From assembly GCA_021292165.1 (NCBI GenBank), contig CM037876.1, positions 316,600,776 to 316,664,775 on the forward strand: a stretch of 64,000 nucleotides of DNA, written 5' to 3'. Below, piece after piece: positions 41,167 through 51,599 of this stretch. The number at the start of each line of letters is the position of its first letter. Position 1 is the first letter of the stretch. Both the position numbers and the translations under genes were made by a program. The notes beneath the pieces are model-generated. The model made no database searches. It saw only the letters and a list, made by a program, of their open reading frames with translations, and was not told the origin of the DNA. Source of the stretch: Shinisaurus crocodilurus. Taxonomy: Eukaryota; Chordata; Lepidosauria; Squamata; Shinisauridae.

Positions 41167-42075
41167 CACTTCATATCACCAACCAAAATGAAGCCGGGTA
41201 TTGCTAATTATATTTTGCTCATGTTCATCCCATGTTAGTACCTTCCATGTTTGTCAAAGTCCTCTCCAATGTCTGTTGTCTCCCCAAGAACAAGCTCTTC
41301 TACGCCCCATTTTTGGAAACAATACTGTAAAGCACCCATTTGTTTCATAAAATGCACACACCCCTTTTTGAGAATTTGCTTTGTTTTGCCTTCTCGACTG
41401 TTTGTGCCACATAATTCTGCCTCATCTCATCTCTCAAGCACTGGGAGCATAAACACCAACAGACAAGAGACATTTTGATTCTAAGGACCTGAGGCAATGC
41501 ATCATAGGCAATGCTTGGAGAAGTGGGCCAAATTTAATCCAGGGATTAAATTATCAGCAAAAAGATTCCCCCTCCCCTCTCCCTGCTTTAAAGGGGAAAA
41601 AAAATGTGTGTGCAGGAGGGAGGATCTTTTCCCCCTTAATCAGCTGCCATGAAGAAATGGATGGGTCAATAATACATTTGAGGATTTCAACAATTAATAC
41701 TTCTCTCAGTTGATGAGCCACCGCACTCACGAATAACCTGTTATTTCATTTCAGATTATCTCACAGTGCTTAGTGTATGTGTGTGGCAGAGAAGAAGAGG
41801 ATTCATCCCAAAATAGTCACAGTGCAGAACCAAGGAACACCTTCTTCTTCTTCTTCTTCTTCTTTCCAATGATTTTGCCAGTACTGTTTGTAAAATCTCT
41901 CACCTCATCATCTACATCTATCTCGCTTTTGTTTGCTATTTGCCCTCACTTGCTCACAGTTATGCCATCTGATCTCTTGGCCAAATCTGATTGGCTGTAT
42001 GGTGCTGTGCCATCACCTTATTCAGTGTGTAATCCCTCGTTAGGTAGAGTAACCCAGAGAGCTTTGGCTGTTGGG
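41167..42075. other. Single-copy-looking DNA with a CTT run
   Basis: No gene recognised. (CTT)n at 41,841-41,864. Short frames only. Confidence 0.4.
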
Positions 42076-42078
42076 TGG

Positions 42079-42079
<1 letters not shown>

Positions 42080-42127
<48 letters not shown>
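42080..42127. repeat. (TAA)n microsatellite
   Basis: About 15 TAA units immediately left of a TA-flanked MITE. Confidence 0.92.
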
Positions 42128-42128
<1 letters not shown>

Positions 42129-42377
42129 AGTAATACCTTGGATTGCAAGTAACTTGGTTTGAGAGCGTTTTGCAAGACAAGCAAATGTTTAAATATTTAT
42201 TTAATTTTTTTTTACTTGATATACAAGCGACGTCTTGCAATACAAGTACTGTAGTACGGCTTAAATTAAAAATCTCTGTACAAATTTTTTGGGTGGGATT
42301 TCGTTTTGATATAAGAGTGTTTTGGATTACAAGCACGTTTCTGGAACCAATTATGCTCTCAATCCAAGGCATGACTG
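42128..42377. mobile_element. Tigger/pogo-like MITE between microsatellites
   Basis: 250 bp, flanked by TA (42,126-42,127 and 42,378-42,379). The left end 'cagtaataccttggattgca' and the reverse of the right end, 'cagtcatgccttggattgag', give terminal inverted repeats. Internal inverted words are 'gttttgcaagacaagc' and 'cgtcttgcaatacaag'. No transposase. Confidence 0.78.
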
Positions 42378-42378
42378 T

Positions 42379-42418
<40 letters not shown>
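42379..42418. repeat. (ATC)n microsatellite
   Basis: About 13 ATC units directly right of the MITE. Confidence 0.92.
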
Positions 42419-42420
<2 letters not shown>

Positions 42421-42504
42421 TGTAACTAATCCAGAAAAGGGGGAAGCAGTGAAAATGCTGACCCAGTGAGCAGCTGCTATGAAAAATGTTGGGCATAATT
42501 AGGC

Positions 42505-42797
42505 AAGTTGACCAGGAGAAGAGCCTTCAGTGTGGCGGCCCCATTTCTGTGGAACTCCCTGCCTCTGGAGGTCAGGCACCAATTATGGCTCCAACATCGT
42601 GTTGCTTTCAGCGCCTGATGAAGACCTCCTTGTTCCAGGAAGCCTTCTCTGCAATCCAACCACCATTTTAATGATACCTTGTTTCCAATGTATTGCTTTT
42701 GTTTCTTTTATCTGTTTTTATCTTTATATTGTTCACTGCTCCAGAATCTGCTTAGATATGGAGCGGTATACAAATGCTGTAAATAAATAAATGAAGC
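42505..42797 (+). mobile_element. L2-related LINE 3' end, old (plus)
   Basis: 'gagaagagccttcagtgtgg', 'tgtggaactccctgcctctg' encodes 'AFSVAAPFLWNSLPLE'. The 3' UTR 'cagaatctgcttagatatgg', 'agcggtatacaaatgctgta' and an AAAT tail follow. Confidence 0.72.
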
Positions 42798-43744
42798 TGC
42801 CGATATCATACTCCCTTTATACAAATCTATGTTGCGACTGCACTTAGAATACTGTGTACAGTTCTGGTCACTGCACCTAAAAAGAGATATTGTAGAGATG
42901 GAAAAAGTGCAGAAAGGGGCAACTGAAATGATCAAGGAGTTGGAGCAACTCCCCTGTGAGGAAAGGTTGCAGCAGCTGGGACTGTTTAGCCTAGAAAAGA
43001 GGCGAGTAAGGGGAGACGGGATGGAGGGGTACAGAATTATGCATGTTGTAGAGAGAAAGGATATAGAGTAGGTTTTCTCCCTCTCTCGTAATGCTAGAAC
43101 CCAAAGCGGTCATCCCACGAAGCTGAATGGTGGGAGATTAGAGATGGGAGACACTGAGGAATTCGATGCACTTGTGCTCGGCGGACTTTGGCACACCTCG
43201 CCAACTCGAGAGCCGAAAGTGGGCCAAGTTGGGGGGGCCCTGCAGTCTCCGCTTTTAAAATGGGCTGCAATTTGCTTTCTTTCTTCTTCTTTTTTTAAGG
43301 CACGGAAATTTGTGCAAAATACGCCTGCAGTGTGTGCAAAATACAGCTGAAATTTCTCTGACTTTAAAAAGAAATATGCAAATCGCAGCCCACTTTAAAC
43401 ACGGAAGACCATGTGCTGGTTCAACTCGCAACTGGGCCAATCTGCCGGATTTTAGCCCCCCATGTGGATTCCTCGCACATCCCTATGGGAGATTCAGGAC
43501 AGATGAAAGGAAGTCCTTCTTCACACAGCACATAGGTAAACCATGGAAATCACCACCACAGGATGTAGTGCTGGCCACCAATTTGGAGGGCTTTAAAAGG
43601 GGATTGGACAAATTCATGGAGGAGAAGGCTATCGATGGCTACTAGTCCTCCTGATGGCTATGTGCTACCTCCAGGATCAGAGGCAGTATGCCTAGATGCA
43701 CCAGTTGCTGGGGAACATGGGCAGGAGGGTGCTGTTGCACTACT
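42798..43744 (+). pseudogene. CR1 LINE ORF2 C-terminus (plus), split by a hAT element
   Basis: 42,829-43,071 encodes MLRLHLEYCVQFWSLHLKRD, VQKGATEMIKELEQLPCEER, LQQLGLFSLEKRRVRGDGME, the CR1 RT C-terminal region. Codons continue to 43,138, are interrupted by a family C hAT element, and resume at 43,486 (RFRTDERKSFFTQHIGKPW, FKRGLDKFMEEKAIDGY), then the 3' UTR. Several stops and substitutions make it non-functional. Confidence 0.88.
43139..43485. mobile_element. Family C hAT element with exact TSD
   Basis: 347 bp, starting 'tagagatgggag' and ending 'cgcacatcccta' (imperfect inverted ends). Exact 8-bp TSD 'tgggagat' at 43,131-43,138 and 43,486-43,493, inside CR1 sequence that is contiguous once the element is left out. 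The internal inverted words 'aaaatgggctgcaatttgc' and 'gcaaatcgcagcccacttt' match the palindrome of 19,310-19,455. This copy defines the true ends of the 'agggatgtgc' family. Confidence 0.88.
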
Positions 43745-43867
43745 CCACTGGAAATATTATTTTAGATTCCCCAAAATAGAAATGGTAGAATATTCATGAA
43801 AGCCTAATCCTGAATTATACTGTTCTTGCAGGGTTGGGGTATATGTATGCATGCTAAGCCTATATAA

Positions 43868-44385
43868 TAAACGTTTATTTATAACGCCCCTTATACCAAA
43901 GGGCGGGACAAATAACATATACAGTAAACATAACAATACAATAAAATAACCAACACCAACCACTTACTATGCAGTATCAAATCCCAGCAACCACCACATT
44001 AGCCCAACCACTCATTCTGGCTGACTAAAAAGATAAGTCTTTAATCCCGTTCGAAAGCGGGAAAGATCCTCCTCCAATCGGAGGTCCATGGGAAGCCTGT
44101 TCCACAAAAGTGGAACCAGGTCCTGAAAGGTTCGCAGCCTTGACAAGGCAGAGCCTGTCGGTGGGACTGCTAATAATCCCTGGCCCGCTGATCTTAAATT
44201 CCTACCAGGAACATACCAGGAAAGCCTAGATGATAAGTAATGAGGGACGTTAGAGCGCAAAGCCTTGAAGGCAAGAACCAATCATTTAAATTGGGCCCTA
44301 GTCCGAATGGGTAGCCAATGAAGATTCCTACGGGCCATAGTAATATGGGAGTTCAGAACAACACGAACAGCGCTGGGCACAACTA
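43868..44385 (-). pseudogene. L2-related LINE C-terminus and 3' UTR (minus)
   Basis: A minus-strand frame 44,281-44,012 (89 codons) encodes MVLAFKALRSNVPHYLSSRL, RLRTFQDLVPLLWNRLPMDL, FRTGLKTYLFSQPE, an L2-type C-terminus. The 3' UTR in reverse is at 43,868-44,011 ('cccgccctttggtataaggg'). Subfamily distinct from the others. 5' truncated near 44,385. Confidence 0.78.
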
Positions 44386-45103
44386 TCCATTTCGGTCCTC
44401 TTTTTCTGAAAAGATTCAGGATGGCTGAATGGACTGCTCACAGCCAATCAGCTCTGAAGGTCACCCTTGAACAAAAGGTTTCCACATCCATAGCTGCAGG
44501 GCCGGGTTAAGATAGGGGCTGTGGGAGCGGCCGCTCCAGGCCCTTAACAGACAATCGGCCCGCAATTATAGGGACACGCGACGATTTTTCCCCCTTCGGA
44601 GTTAGCTCTGATCGTTATCATTCAGCATAATTAATGATTTTTTCAAGATTAGAAAGGTGTTCTAAGCACATCTGCATTACAGGCTTGAGGCAAGACCTAG
44701 CAAGAACTGTTGTTCTCAAATTAGCATTTCAGTATCTTTGCATTTCAATCACTGTTACTACATTTCTTTGTGAGAACGTCTAGCACATGGGGGGCTTGCT
44801 AGGGTCTGTAATATTCAGATTTAGAAGGGACCTCTCTCTCCAGCCTCGAGCAAAAGATCTTTCTGATTCGCAGCTCAATTGTTCAAATGCTAGTTTAACA
44901 AAACAAAACAAAAAAGCAACAAGAACAACACAATTATTCTTGGTCAAGCAAAGCTTCCTGGCTTTTGTTGTGGCTGCTTTTTTTTTTTTAATAAATAATT
45001 TGGGGGAAATTGGGAAGACCCTTACTGATGAGCTGCAGGAGTTTTTGAGTTTTTGCTCCGTCAAGCGACCCCTCTCTGCCCACCCGCCTCCAAAATCTCC
45101 ACC

Positions 45104-45182
45104 ATGACTTCTGCTTGCTATGGGACAAACCTCTGGGATGGTCTTTACCTGCCGCTGGTCCTGATGGCCCTCCTCTGCACAG
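45104..45182 (+). pseudogene. Signal-peptide-like first coding exon with splice donor, inside a hAT element
   Basis: ATG at 45,104 in a strong context (tccaccATGa) opens 26 codons plus one base. It reads MTSACYGTNLWDGLY then a hydrophobic core, LPLVLMALLCTG, followed at 45,183 by the donor GTAAGG. This is the layout of a secreted or membrane protein's first coding exon with a phase-1 intron, common in immunoglobulin-superfamily genes. The 'MTS' start and phase-1 Gly resemble the IGSF11/CTX group, but that is a weak guess, so no symbol is given. No second exon is recognisable downstream to 64 kb. It lies within a TSD-bounded transposon, so it is more likely a captured fragment than the resident gene's exon. 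Confidence 0.5.
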
Positions 45183-45311
45183 GTAAGGTTCAAAAGTTTG
45201 ACTCTTTTGATCTGCAAGTTCTCCTTCTCCTTCTCCTTCTTTTCTGTAAAAGGGTTTTCCCTCTTTTGTGAGCCAAACTGAACGTAAGGGCTGTGTGTTT
45301 GTGGGTGTGGG

Positions 45312-45370
45312 TGTCTGCCTTTTGGGGGTGTTGATCCTCCTGCTGCCTGCAAAATGTCACCTGCTTGGCT

Positions 45371-45401
<31 letters not shown>

Positions 45402-45550
45402 CACGTGCGCTTTCATGGGGAATTGTGTGGCATTTTAAGTTTTATTTTGAAAAACCCCAGAGAACAGAGTTCACCAAATATCCCTCTTGGATATTTTGGA
45501 CTACAGTTCTCATTTGCCTCAGGCAGCATGGCCAGTGGCTGGGGAAGATG
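45312..45550 (+). repeat. Tandem duplication inside the hAT element, copy 1
   Basis: From 'tgtctgccttttgggggtgt' through a (TG)14-type array and 'gcgctttcatggggaattgt' to 'ggctggggaagatgg'. Repeated at an offset of 290 bp (45,602-45,866). About 50 bp of unrelated DNA separates the copies. Confidence 0.92.
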
Positions 45551-45601
45551 GTTTATGTTTATTTAAAAATGGTTGTTGTGAATGTTCTATTTATGTGAAT
45601 G

Positions 45602-45660
45602 TGTCTGCCTTTTGGGGGTGTTGATCCTCCTGCTGCCTGCAAAATGTCACCTGCTTGGCT

Positions 45661-45717
<57 letters not shown>

Positions 45718-45866
45718 CGTGCGCTTTCATGGGGAATTGTGTGGCATTTTAAGTTTTATTTTGAAAAACCCCAGAGAACAGAGTTCACCAAATATCCCTC
45801 TTGGATATTTTGGACTACAGTTCTCATTTGCCTCAGGCAGCATGGCCAGTGGCTGGGGAAGATGGG
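45602..45866 (+). repeat. Tandem duplication inside the hAT element, copy 2
   Basis: Identical to copy 1 over the flanks, but its TG array is about 20 bp longer and followed by 'gcgcgcacgtgcgc'. Copy 2 continues past the copy-1 endpoint into a complete family E MITE end ('ggttggggaagactgcccta'), so copy 1 is the truncated derivative. Confidence 0.92.
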
Positions 45867-46169
45867 AGCTGGGGCCCCAAACATTTGGAAGGGCCCCGGT
45901 TGGGGAAGACTGCCCTAGAGGTTAAAAAACGTGGAGGTACTTATCATCAACGATATGTGATAAACGGTTTTATTGAGTTAACAAGCTTATTGTTTACAAA
46001 AAAAGAAATATTTTCAATATGTTTCTGTTTTGGCACTTTAATGGTAATTAAAATATTTAATTTGTTTTAATATAAAATTGCGTCTTCATTTTATTTATTT
46101 CCATTAAAAGGCCCACCAAAATCCTCAGCACCAGGCCCATAATGCTCTTAATCCGGCCCTGCATAGCTG

Positions 46170-48010
46170 ACAACATCACACACAGTGACACAGAGCCCCC
46201 AGTTCAGCTGTTCTTGACCAAGATCAGGAGGTGCAGGGCAACATGGAGGAAAGGTGCGGTGTTGGTGCTGGTGATGAGGGAGGGGGGGCAGGAGGCCGTC
46301 CTTACCCAAGTTCATATAACACCATATCATGGACCTGTGGGACACACCAGGACATGATTCAGAGATGACGACCACTTACTCTACTTCAGTGCTCCCTTTA
46401 ACAGATGAAACATACAAGGAAATTGACAAGGCAAGTCCACACATAATGAATCCACACTCTTGCATGCATCTGAAAGACTAGGGGGATTTTTTAAAAAACA
46501 CACACACAAAAACCCCAGCAACCTCATTTGGGCAAATTTCAAGATCCCGCCTGCCCAAAAAAATTGAATGTGTGCAAATTACCATTTGCGCGAATGGACG
46601 GACCCTGCCACCCCGCCCAAATGGGCAAAACATTTTTTCTGGAATCAGGGAAAAAACAAATCTACCACATTCTTCCACCACTTACCAATACAGAAACACG
46701 GTGGGATCCCAGTGGGCTCAAACTGAATGGAATTCCCAGTGTTGCAAATCCCGAGTCACTGACTCTCAGTCTACCCTACCTCACACGGTTGTTGTGAGGA
46801 TAGAATGGAGAGGAGGAGGAGCATATAAGCTGCATTGGCTTCCTTGCAAGAGGAACCAATGTGGGATATAAATGTAATACTTAAATAAACAATATCACAA
46901 GAGGTCCTTTCCTTGTTTCTCTCTCAGCAACAGCCTAACAAACAATGGACTCATGAGAGAGACTAACAATTTCCACCCCAGGTGGATCTTCTTACTCTCC
47001 TATGGATGCTTAGAAAGTGGACACCAATTTTTGTACATTGGTGGATTCTGAAAACAGGAGGAATCTGAGGTTCCTGAGTGGGCATTTCTTGGCTTCTGTA
47101 TATACTGGGCTGTGGAGTCTACCTTAGTTTGGACCTCTTCAAACAAATTCATTCCAAAAAGATGGCCAGTGGAAGGCAAGAAGAGTCCAAAGCCACAACA
47201 TATTTGAGGGAGGGGAGATACATTTTATGAACCATTTATCAGTAAAATTAATCTAAATCCTCTCTTAATCAAGCACGAGTCCACGCGAGGCCTCTTCTTC
47301 ATCTATGCAAGTGCTCCCCAACCTCCTCTGGGCCAAAGCCCAGAGTGTCAACCAGGCAATAAGGTCAGCTGCAGGTTGTGTGAATTGACCATCGGAGAAC
47401 TGGGACTCTGGGTGGCCTTCAGCACAAATGTTGCCTAGGTTTCCAACAGTTCCCCTATTGTGTTACATCCCGGTCCAATTCCATGTCACCCACAAAGAAA
47501 GTTGCATTTTCTTCAGTTGGGCATGGATGGGGTGTGTGTTAGGGGGGTAGACTGACTTATATGCTTTGCAACTGGTGCATGCATGTGTGAATTTGTACCA
47601 TCACTGCGAAGGGAAGTCATGGCCTATTTTCCACATCCCTTTCCTGTGAAAGTAATGAAAAGCAACATACTGCTTCTCCTATTTTTAGCTCTGCTCTGTA
47701 GGTCCAATAACAGTCTCTTGGAAGACGTATGCGTTATTGTGACACAGCCAAGGGGCTGCCGGGCGCTTATCTCCGTCCTTATTTCATTTCAAGTGTCTTG
47801 AACTATGAGAAATACATATTAAAAATAGCAGGCTTTTCCTCTGGGGTAAGAGTTCAGCAGACAGACAACTCAAGCGAATTTAAGCCCCCACTCCGTCTGC
47901 AGGATGGCCACGTTCATTGTTTCCCCACCCACCCACGCTGCCCTCAAAGTTGAAATATGCATAAGTTTAAATCCCTTCTGGAATCCCTGATTAATCTGAG
48001 TCACACAAGC
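46170..48010. other. Mostly single-copy DNA; one degenerate repeat and a possible conserved element
   Basis: 46,500-46,630 has the 'gggcaaatttc'/'gtgcaaattaccatttgcgc' words of the old repeat family. 47,590-47,860 is repeat-free with many TAAT/ATTA and 'tttcctgtgaaag'-type words, and looks like a candidate conserved non-coding element. A short hydrophobic frame there (ATG at 47,650) has no splice donor in frame and is not called. Confidence 0.35.
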
Positions 48011-48013
48011 ACC

Positions 48014-48345
48014 TAGAATCATAGAGCTGGAAGGGAGGCACTTCAGAGATCATCTAGTCCAACCCCCATACCCCCACCCCACTCTATGCAGGCCCTGTCC
48101 TGCCAGGTGCCGCTGCAGCACCCCTGACCGACGGCCATCCAGCCTCTGCTAAAAAAACCTCCAGCAAAGGAGAACCCACCACCTCCCAAGGCATGAGGCT
48201 GAACAGCTCTCATAGCCTCCTAACATTTAGGCCAGAATCTGCTTCCCTGCCATTTCCACCCACTGGTTCTAGTCCTGCCCTCGGGAGCAACAGGGAGCAA
48301 GCCTGCTCCATCTTTCCGCGTGGCAGCCTTTCAGACAGGATCTTC
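48014..48345 (-). mobile_element. CR1 LINE 3' end, older subfamily (minus)
   Basis: 'aatcatagagctggaaggga' then 'gatcatctagtccaaccccc', 'cggccatccagcctctgcta', 'aggagaacccaccacctccc', 'tgaacagctctcatagcctc' is the classic amniote CR1 3' end in reverse. Confidence 0.87.
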
Positions 48346-48710
48346 CAGGAGATGCAGGCTTGGCCTTAGAAAGCATCTATGATTGTTGTGCCTCCAGTAG
48401 GTCAGACGGAGACCAGCCGTGCCGGAGTGTGTTTGGGGCGGGGCCAGGCCAAGTGCAGCCTGACCCAGCTGGGCAGTCTGACCAATCAGTGCCTGCTCAA
48501 AAGGCAGGTCCCAAACACACGCAGAGGCTGGAAGCAGTTGTTTGTTAAGACAGCTACAGCCAGACGCTCCTGACATTCCCGACCTCAGACTTGTACCTTT
48601 GAACCTTGGAACGACCCTGACCACAACTTTGTCTGATCCCGAACTGGTTTACGTTTGCTCTGTTTTGGACTGATATATTTTGGCTTTGACTCTCAGATGG
48701 ATTTATGACA
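48346..48710. other. Unassigned, possibly LTR-like
   Basis: CCAAT-like 'tgaccaatcagtgcc' and the pyrimidine-rich 'acctttgaaccttggaacga' suggest an old LTR or retroposon, but no TSD, TG..CA termini or partner copy was seen. Confidence 0.2.
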
Positions 48711-49075
48711 ATTTATTTATTTATTTATTTATTTAATATATTTATTTACCGCCCATCAGCCCAAAGGCTCCCTGGTCGGTTTACAAGAAAAACAGGATAA
48801 AAACAATCTTCAAACCAAAAATATCATTAAAATAGAAATACAAATACAATATAATACAAAACAATAAAACAAAGCAGCCAGATGAATCAGACCAGAGGTA
48901 TAGCAGTGATAATAAAAATGGGAATAAAAATCTAACCATTAAAATTTTGGGTAAATAAAAAGGTCTTCACCTGGCGCCGGAAGGAATAAAGTGTAGGCAC
49001 CAGGCGCACCTCCTTGGGAAGTTGATGGGGTGCCACAACTGAGAAGGCCCTTCCCCTAGTAGCCAATGATCATTC
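48711..49075 (-). mobile_element. L2-related LINE 3' end (minus)
   Basis: (TTTA)n tail at 48,712-48,735, then 'ttaccgcccatcagcccaaa', and in reverse the C-terminal coding region 'gtcttcacctggcgccggaa' and 'gccacaactgagaaggccct'. Frame disrupted. Confidence 0.72.
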
Positions 49076-49875
49076 TTGTGATTGTCAGCCATGGAGAGAC
49101 CACCACCACCACAACAACAACAACAACAACCCAATGTTTCTAAACCATTTCTAAAAGAGAGACAGAGGGATTAAACCAGACTAGAAGTCATGATCTTCAA
49201 CCTGGAAGTCCATTGAGGCATTTCCAAATGGGTAGCAATGTGAGTCAATTGCAGGAAAAGCAGTGAATATTCTTGCGGCACCTTAAAGTCTAATGGATTC
49301 ATGATGGCATGAGCCTCTGTGGCCTAGAGTCCATGGTGACGTTACTAAGGGCTGGTTCACACATGCAGTTGCCTCAGCACTACACAGGGTTGCTGTCATA
49401 CTGGCGGCTGGACTGTGCTGACACAGAGGGGGAAAATTTGAGCATAGGAAACTGACGGACACAGCAGCAGACGCTTGGTCTACCTGGCCGGAGGACTGTG
49501 TATGCTGACTGGCGCTCCAAGGGCTGAGGTGAAGCAAAGTCTTTCTCAGCCTGTGGCCCAAGATCTTCATAAATGGAGATAGCAGCATGTCCTCTAGGAT
49601 TCATTTAAGGCCTTTTCCCATGCTCACTTGCGTGAAGAGGCATCCAGCTACAAGTGTGGCTGCAGCGTGGGCTTCTCCCACGTGGTTTGTGGTTTCTCAT
49701 TTTAACAAGGCAGTGCAGAAGGTAGCAGCTCCCAACCCACCAAGCTTATCTAAGGACCATGCCGTGTTTGCCTTACTTATTTATACACTCCAAAATTTAT
49801 GAACCACATTGTCTGTCCCCAAGTGGCACCCCAAAATAGTGTACAATCCAGCATGAAACAATTTAAAAATCACAA

Positions 49876-49880
<5 letters not shown>
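49076..49880. other. Unassigned stretch
   Basis: A CAACAA run near 49,108-49,130. 'ggctggttcacacatgcagt' at 49,351 resembles the end of the GC-rich element at 9,140, but no second end could be fixed. No gene recognised. Confidence 0.35.
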
Positions 49881-49881
<1 letters not shown>

Positions 49882-49952
<71 letters not shown>

Positions 49953-49953
49953 A
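49882..49953. repeat. (TC)n(AC)n microsatellite
   Basis: About 23 TC units followed by about 12 AC units. Confidence 0.95.
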
Positions 49954-50629
49954 ACCAGTCACACACCTGAGCAAAAAGTCAAGAGAGGCAGGATCTACCG
50001 TCCAGCTAAAAGTGTTTTAGAGAAATTTGGGGGGGGGGGATGTAAGAGGAGCAAAAGGTGCCCCAAAACTGCTGCTGTGGGCTCATCTATTTTACTCTCA
50101 CCTGTTTTGTAGCAGCTGCAACACTCCTCTTAGCAGCTAGTGGCTGCCATTTTCCTTTTCCTTGGAAGGGCTTCCATATTTAAAAAAAAAGAAAAAAGAA
50201 AAAAGGGTCAGCCGCCAGTCCCTGAGAGGAGTACTGCTACTGCTGTGGGCAAGTTTGGCGGCTTTCATCCCGGCCACCCCAGAGAATGGTCAAAATGCAC
50301 ACCGCTGAATTCCTCAGCCTGCAAATGGGGCAGTGAAATTGAGAGGTGGCAGGGGAGAGATTCCAGCTCAACCTTAGCAGGATCCAACAGGCAGATGTCA
50401 ATCAGCCAGCTGGAGAGGCTTCTAGGAATGGCCAGAATGGATCTGATGAAGAAGCGCCAGGAAAGAAAGACCCAAACATGCTGCAGTGAGGAAAGCATTG
50501 CCGAGTGTGCGAGTGTGACCTCTGTGCTGGCCTTTCCATCAGCAAAAGACAGGGCGAGGCACACGGCCTCCCAGTGGATCTCCGGGAACAAGGAAGAAGA
50601 TGAGGGAAGGTGCTCCCTAGGACCTAGGC

Positions 50630-50711
50630 CAGCCTTCGCCAACCTGCTTGTTAGGGGATGCTGGGAGTTGTAGTCCAACACATTTAGAGGCCACCAGGTT
50701 GGGGAAGGCTG
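50630..50711. mobile_element. Short hAT MITE (family E) with near-perfect TSD
   Basis: 82 bp: 'cagccttcgccaacctg' ... 'gctgggagttgtagtccaac' ... 'caccaggttggggaaggctg'. Flanks 'acctaggc' (50,622-50,629) and 'tcctaggc' (50,712-50,719) agree at 7 of 8. An internal deletion has removed most of the left arm. Confidence 0.8.
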
Positions 50712-50719
50712 TCCTAGGC

Positions 50720-51599
50720 CATTGAGGGTTGTCAGGATCATGACCAGAATTCTGAACTTGGGCCCAGAACCAAGTGTGTCAGAGGCCATTCCCGCTACAC
50801 AGCAGGCTGCATTGCCTGTAGCTTCCCAGACATCTTCAAAGGCAGCCCCACACAGAGGGCACTGCAGCCCCAAGCAGGATATAGCCAGACTCAGAAACAG
50901 AGAAGGGAGAGGAAAGATGGACGATACCAACAAACACACCAACTTTTAAAACATGTGCGTGACAAAATGTTGATGCTAGCTCCTTGGAATTTGATCTTGT
51001 TTTCCATATCTGAAGGAGTGAAACCCACAAGAAGATCAATGTGAGTGGGTGGAGGGTGAAAAAAGAAAAGCTGAAAACAACAGCAGAAGATAGATTAGCA
51101 TGTAAAACACAACTGCACATGCAACTTCTCTGGCTTCTAAACTCTTATTTTAGTTATTTATCTGTGCTTCGTGCATTCTAACTGCACCACGGTGAAATTC
51201 AGATTGATGCAAAAAGCATGCATATGTAACTATGCAGATATCCATGCAAATCTAATGCAGCCCCTGGGGTCTTTGGTAAAATGCCCAGGAAAGTTTTTGT
51301 TTTGTTTTTTTAACATGGTAATGAATTTGTATCCCCCAATGAAGCATATTTCTTGGGTCCAGGATGAAATGGTTCAGCATTCAAATAACACAGAGAAGTA
51401 TCCACTTAATCTGAATCTGGAACCTAGAAGGGATGGGGGTTAATCTTCCAGTTGTTCTGATCCAGAACCATGCCCTTTTTGAGAGGGGAGATCATGTCAA
51501 GGTTTGGCCACCAGGAGGCAGCAGTTTCAGCAGGAACAAGTCCACCATAAGGCATCTTCCACCTGAGATCAGCCATCCCAAAGGATAAACACTGGTGCA
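50720..51599. other. Single-copy-looking DNA, no gene recognised
   Basis: 50,720-50,880 ('ccagaattctgaacttgggc', 'gcagccccacacagagggca') has the look of a very old L2-type C-terminal region in reverse but cannot be proven. The remainder shows nothing recognisable. Confidence 0.35.

Larger units (their letters stand above)
44497..46161 (+). mobile_element. Large hAT-type element carrying a captured first exon (Pack-hAT-like)
   Basis: 1,665 bp. The left end CAGGGCCGGGTTAAGA and the reverse of the right end, CAGGGCCGGATTAAGA, match at 15 of 16 bases. The flanking 8-mers 'catagctg' (44,489-44,496 and 46,162-46,169) are identical. No transposase frame. Instead the interior holds a 5' UTR-like stretch, a Kozak ATG with a hydrophobic signal-peptide-like coding segment, a consensus splice donor, and two copies of a roughly 250-bp segment with (TG)n arrays. 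The exact TSD implies that the unit inserted in one event, so the exon-like sequence travelled with the transposon or was built up inside it. Confidence 0.85.

Noticed and set aside
41773..42469. Frames with Asn, Tyr, Met and Ile runs
   Set aside because: Translation of the (TAA)n and (ATC)n arrays around the Tigger-like MITE.
44780..45352. 190-codon minus-strand frame
   Set aside because: It lies antisense to the exon-like sequence, is Lys/Glu/Ser-rich from the CTT and T-runs of the other strand, and has no domain.
47583..47801. Small secreted-protein gene from the leader-like frame at 47,650
   Set aside because: The frame stops after about 49 residues with no mature domain, and the surroundings look like non-coding conserved sequence or chance.
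50140..50942. Overlapping long frames on both strands (177 and 225 codons)
   Set aside because: They overlap each other, run through a MITE at 50,630-50,711 and show no recognisable domain or splice context.
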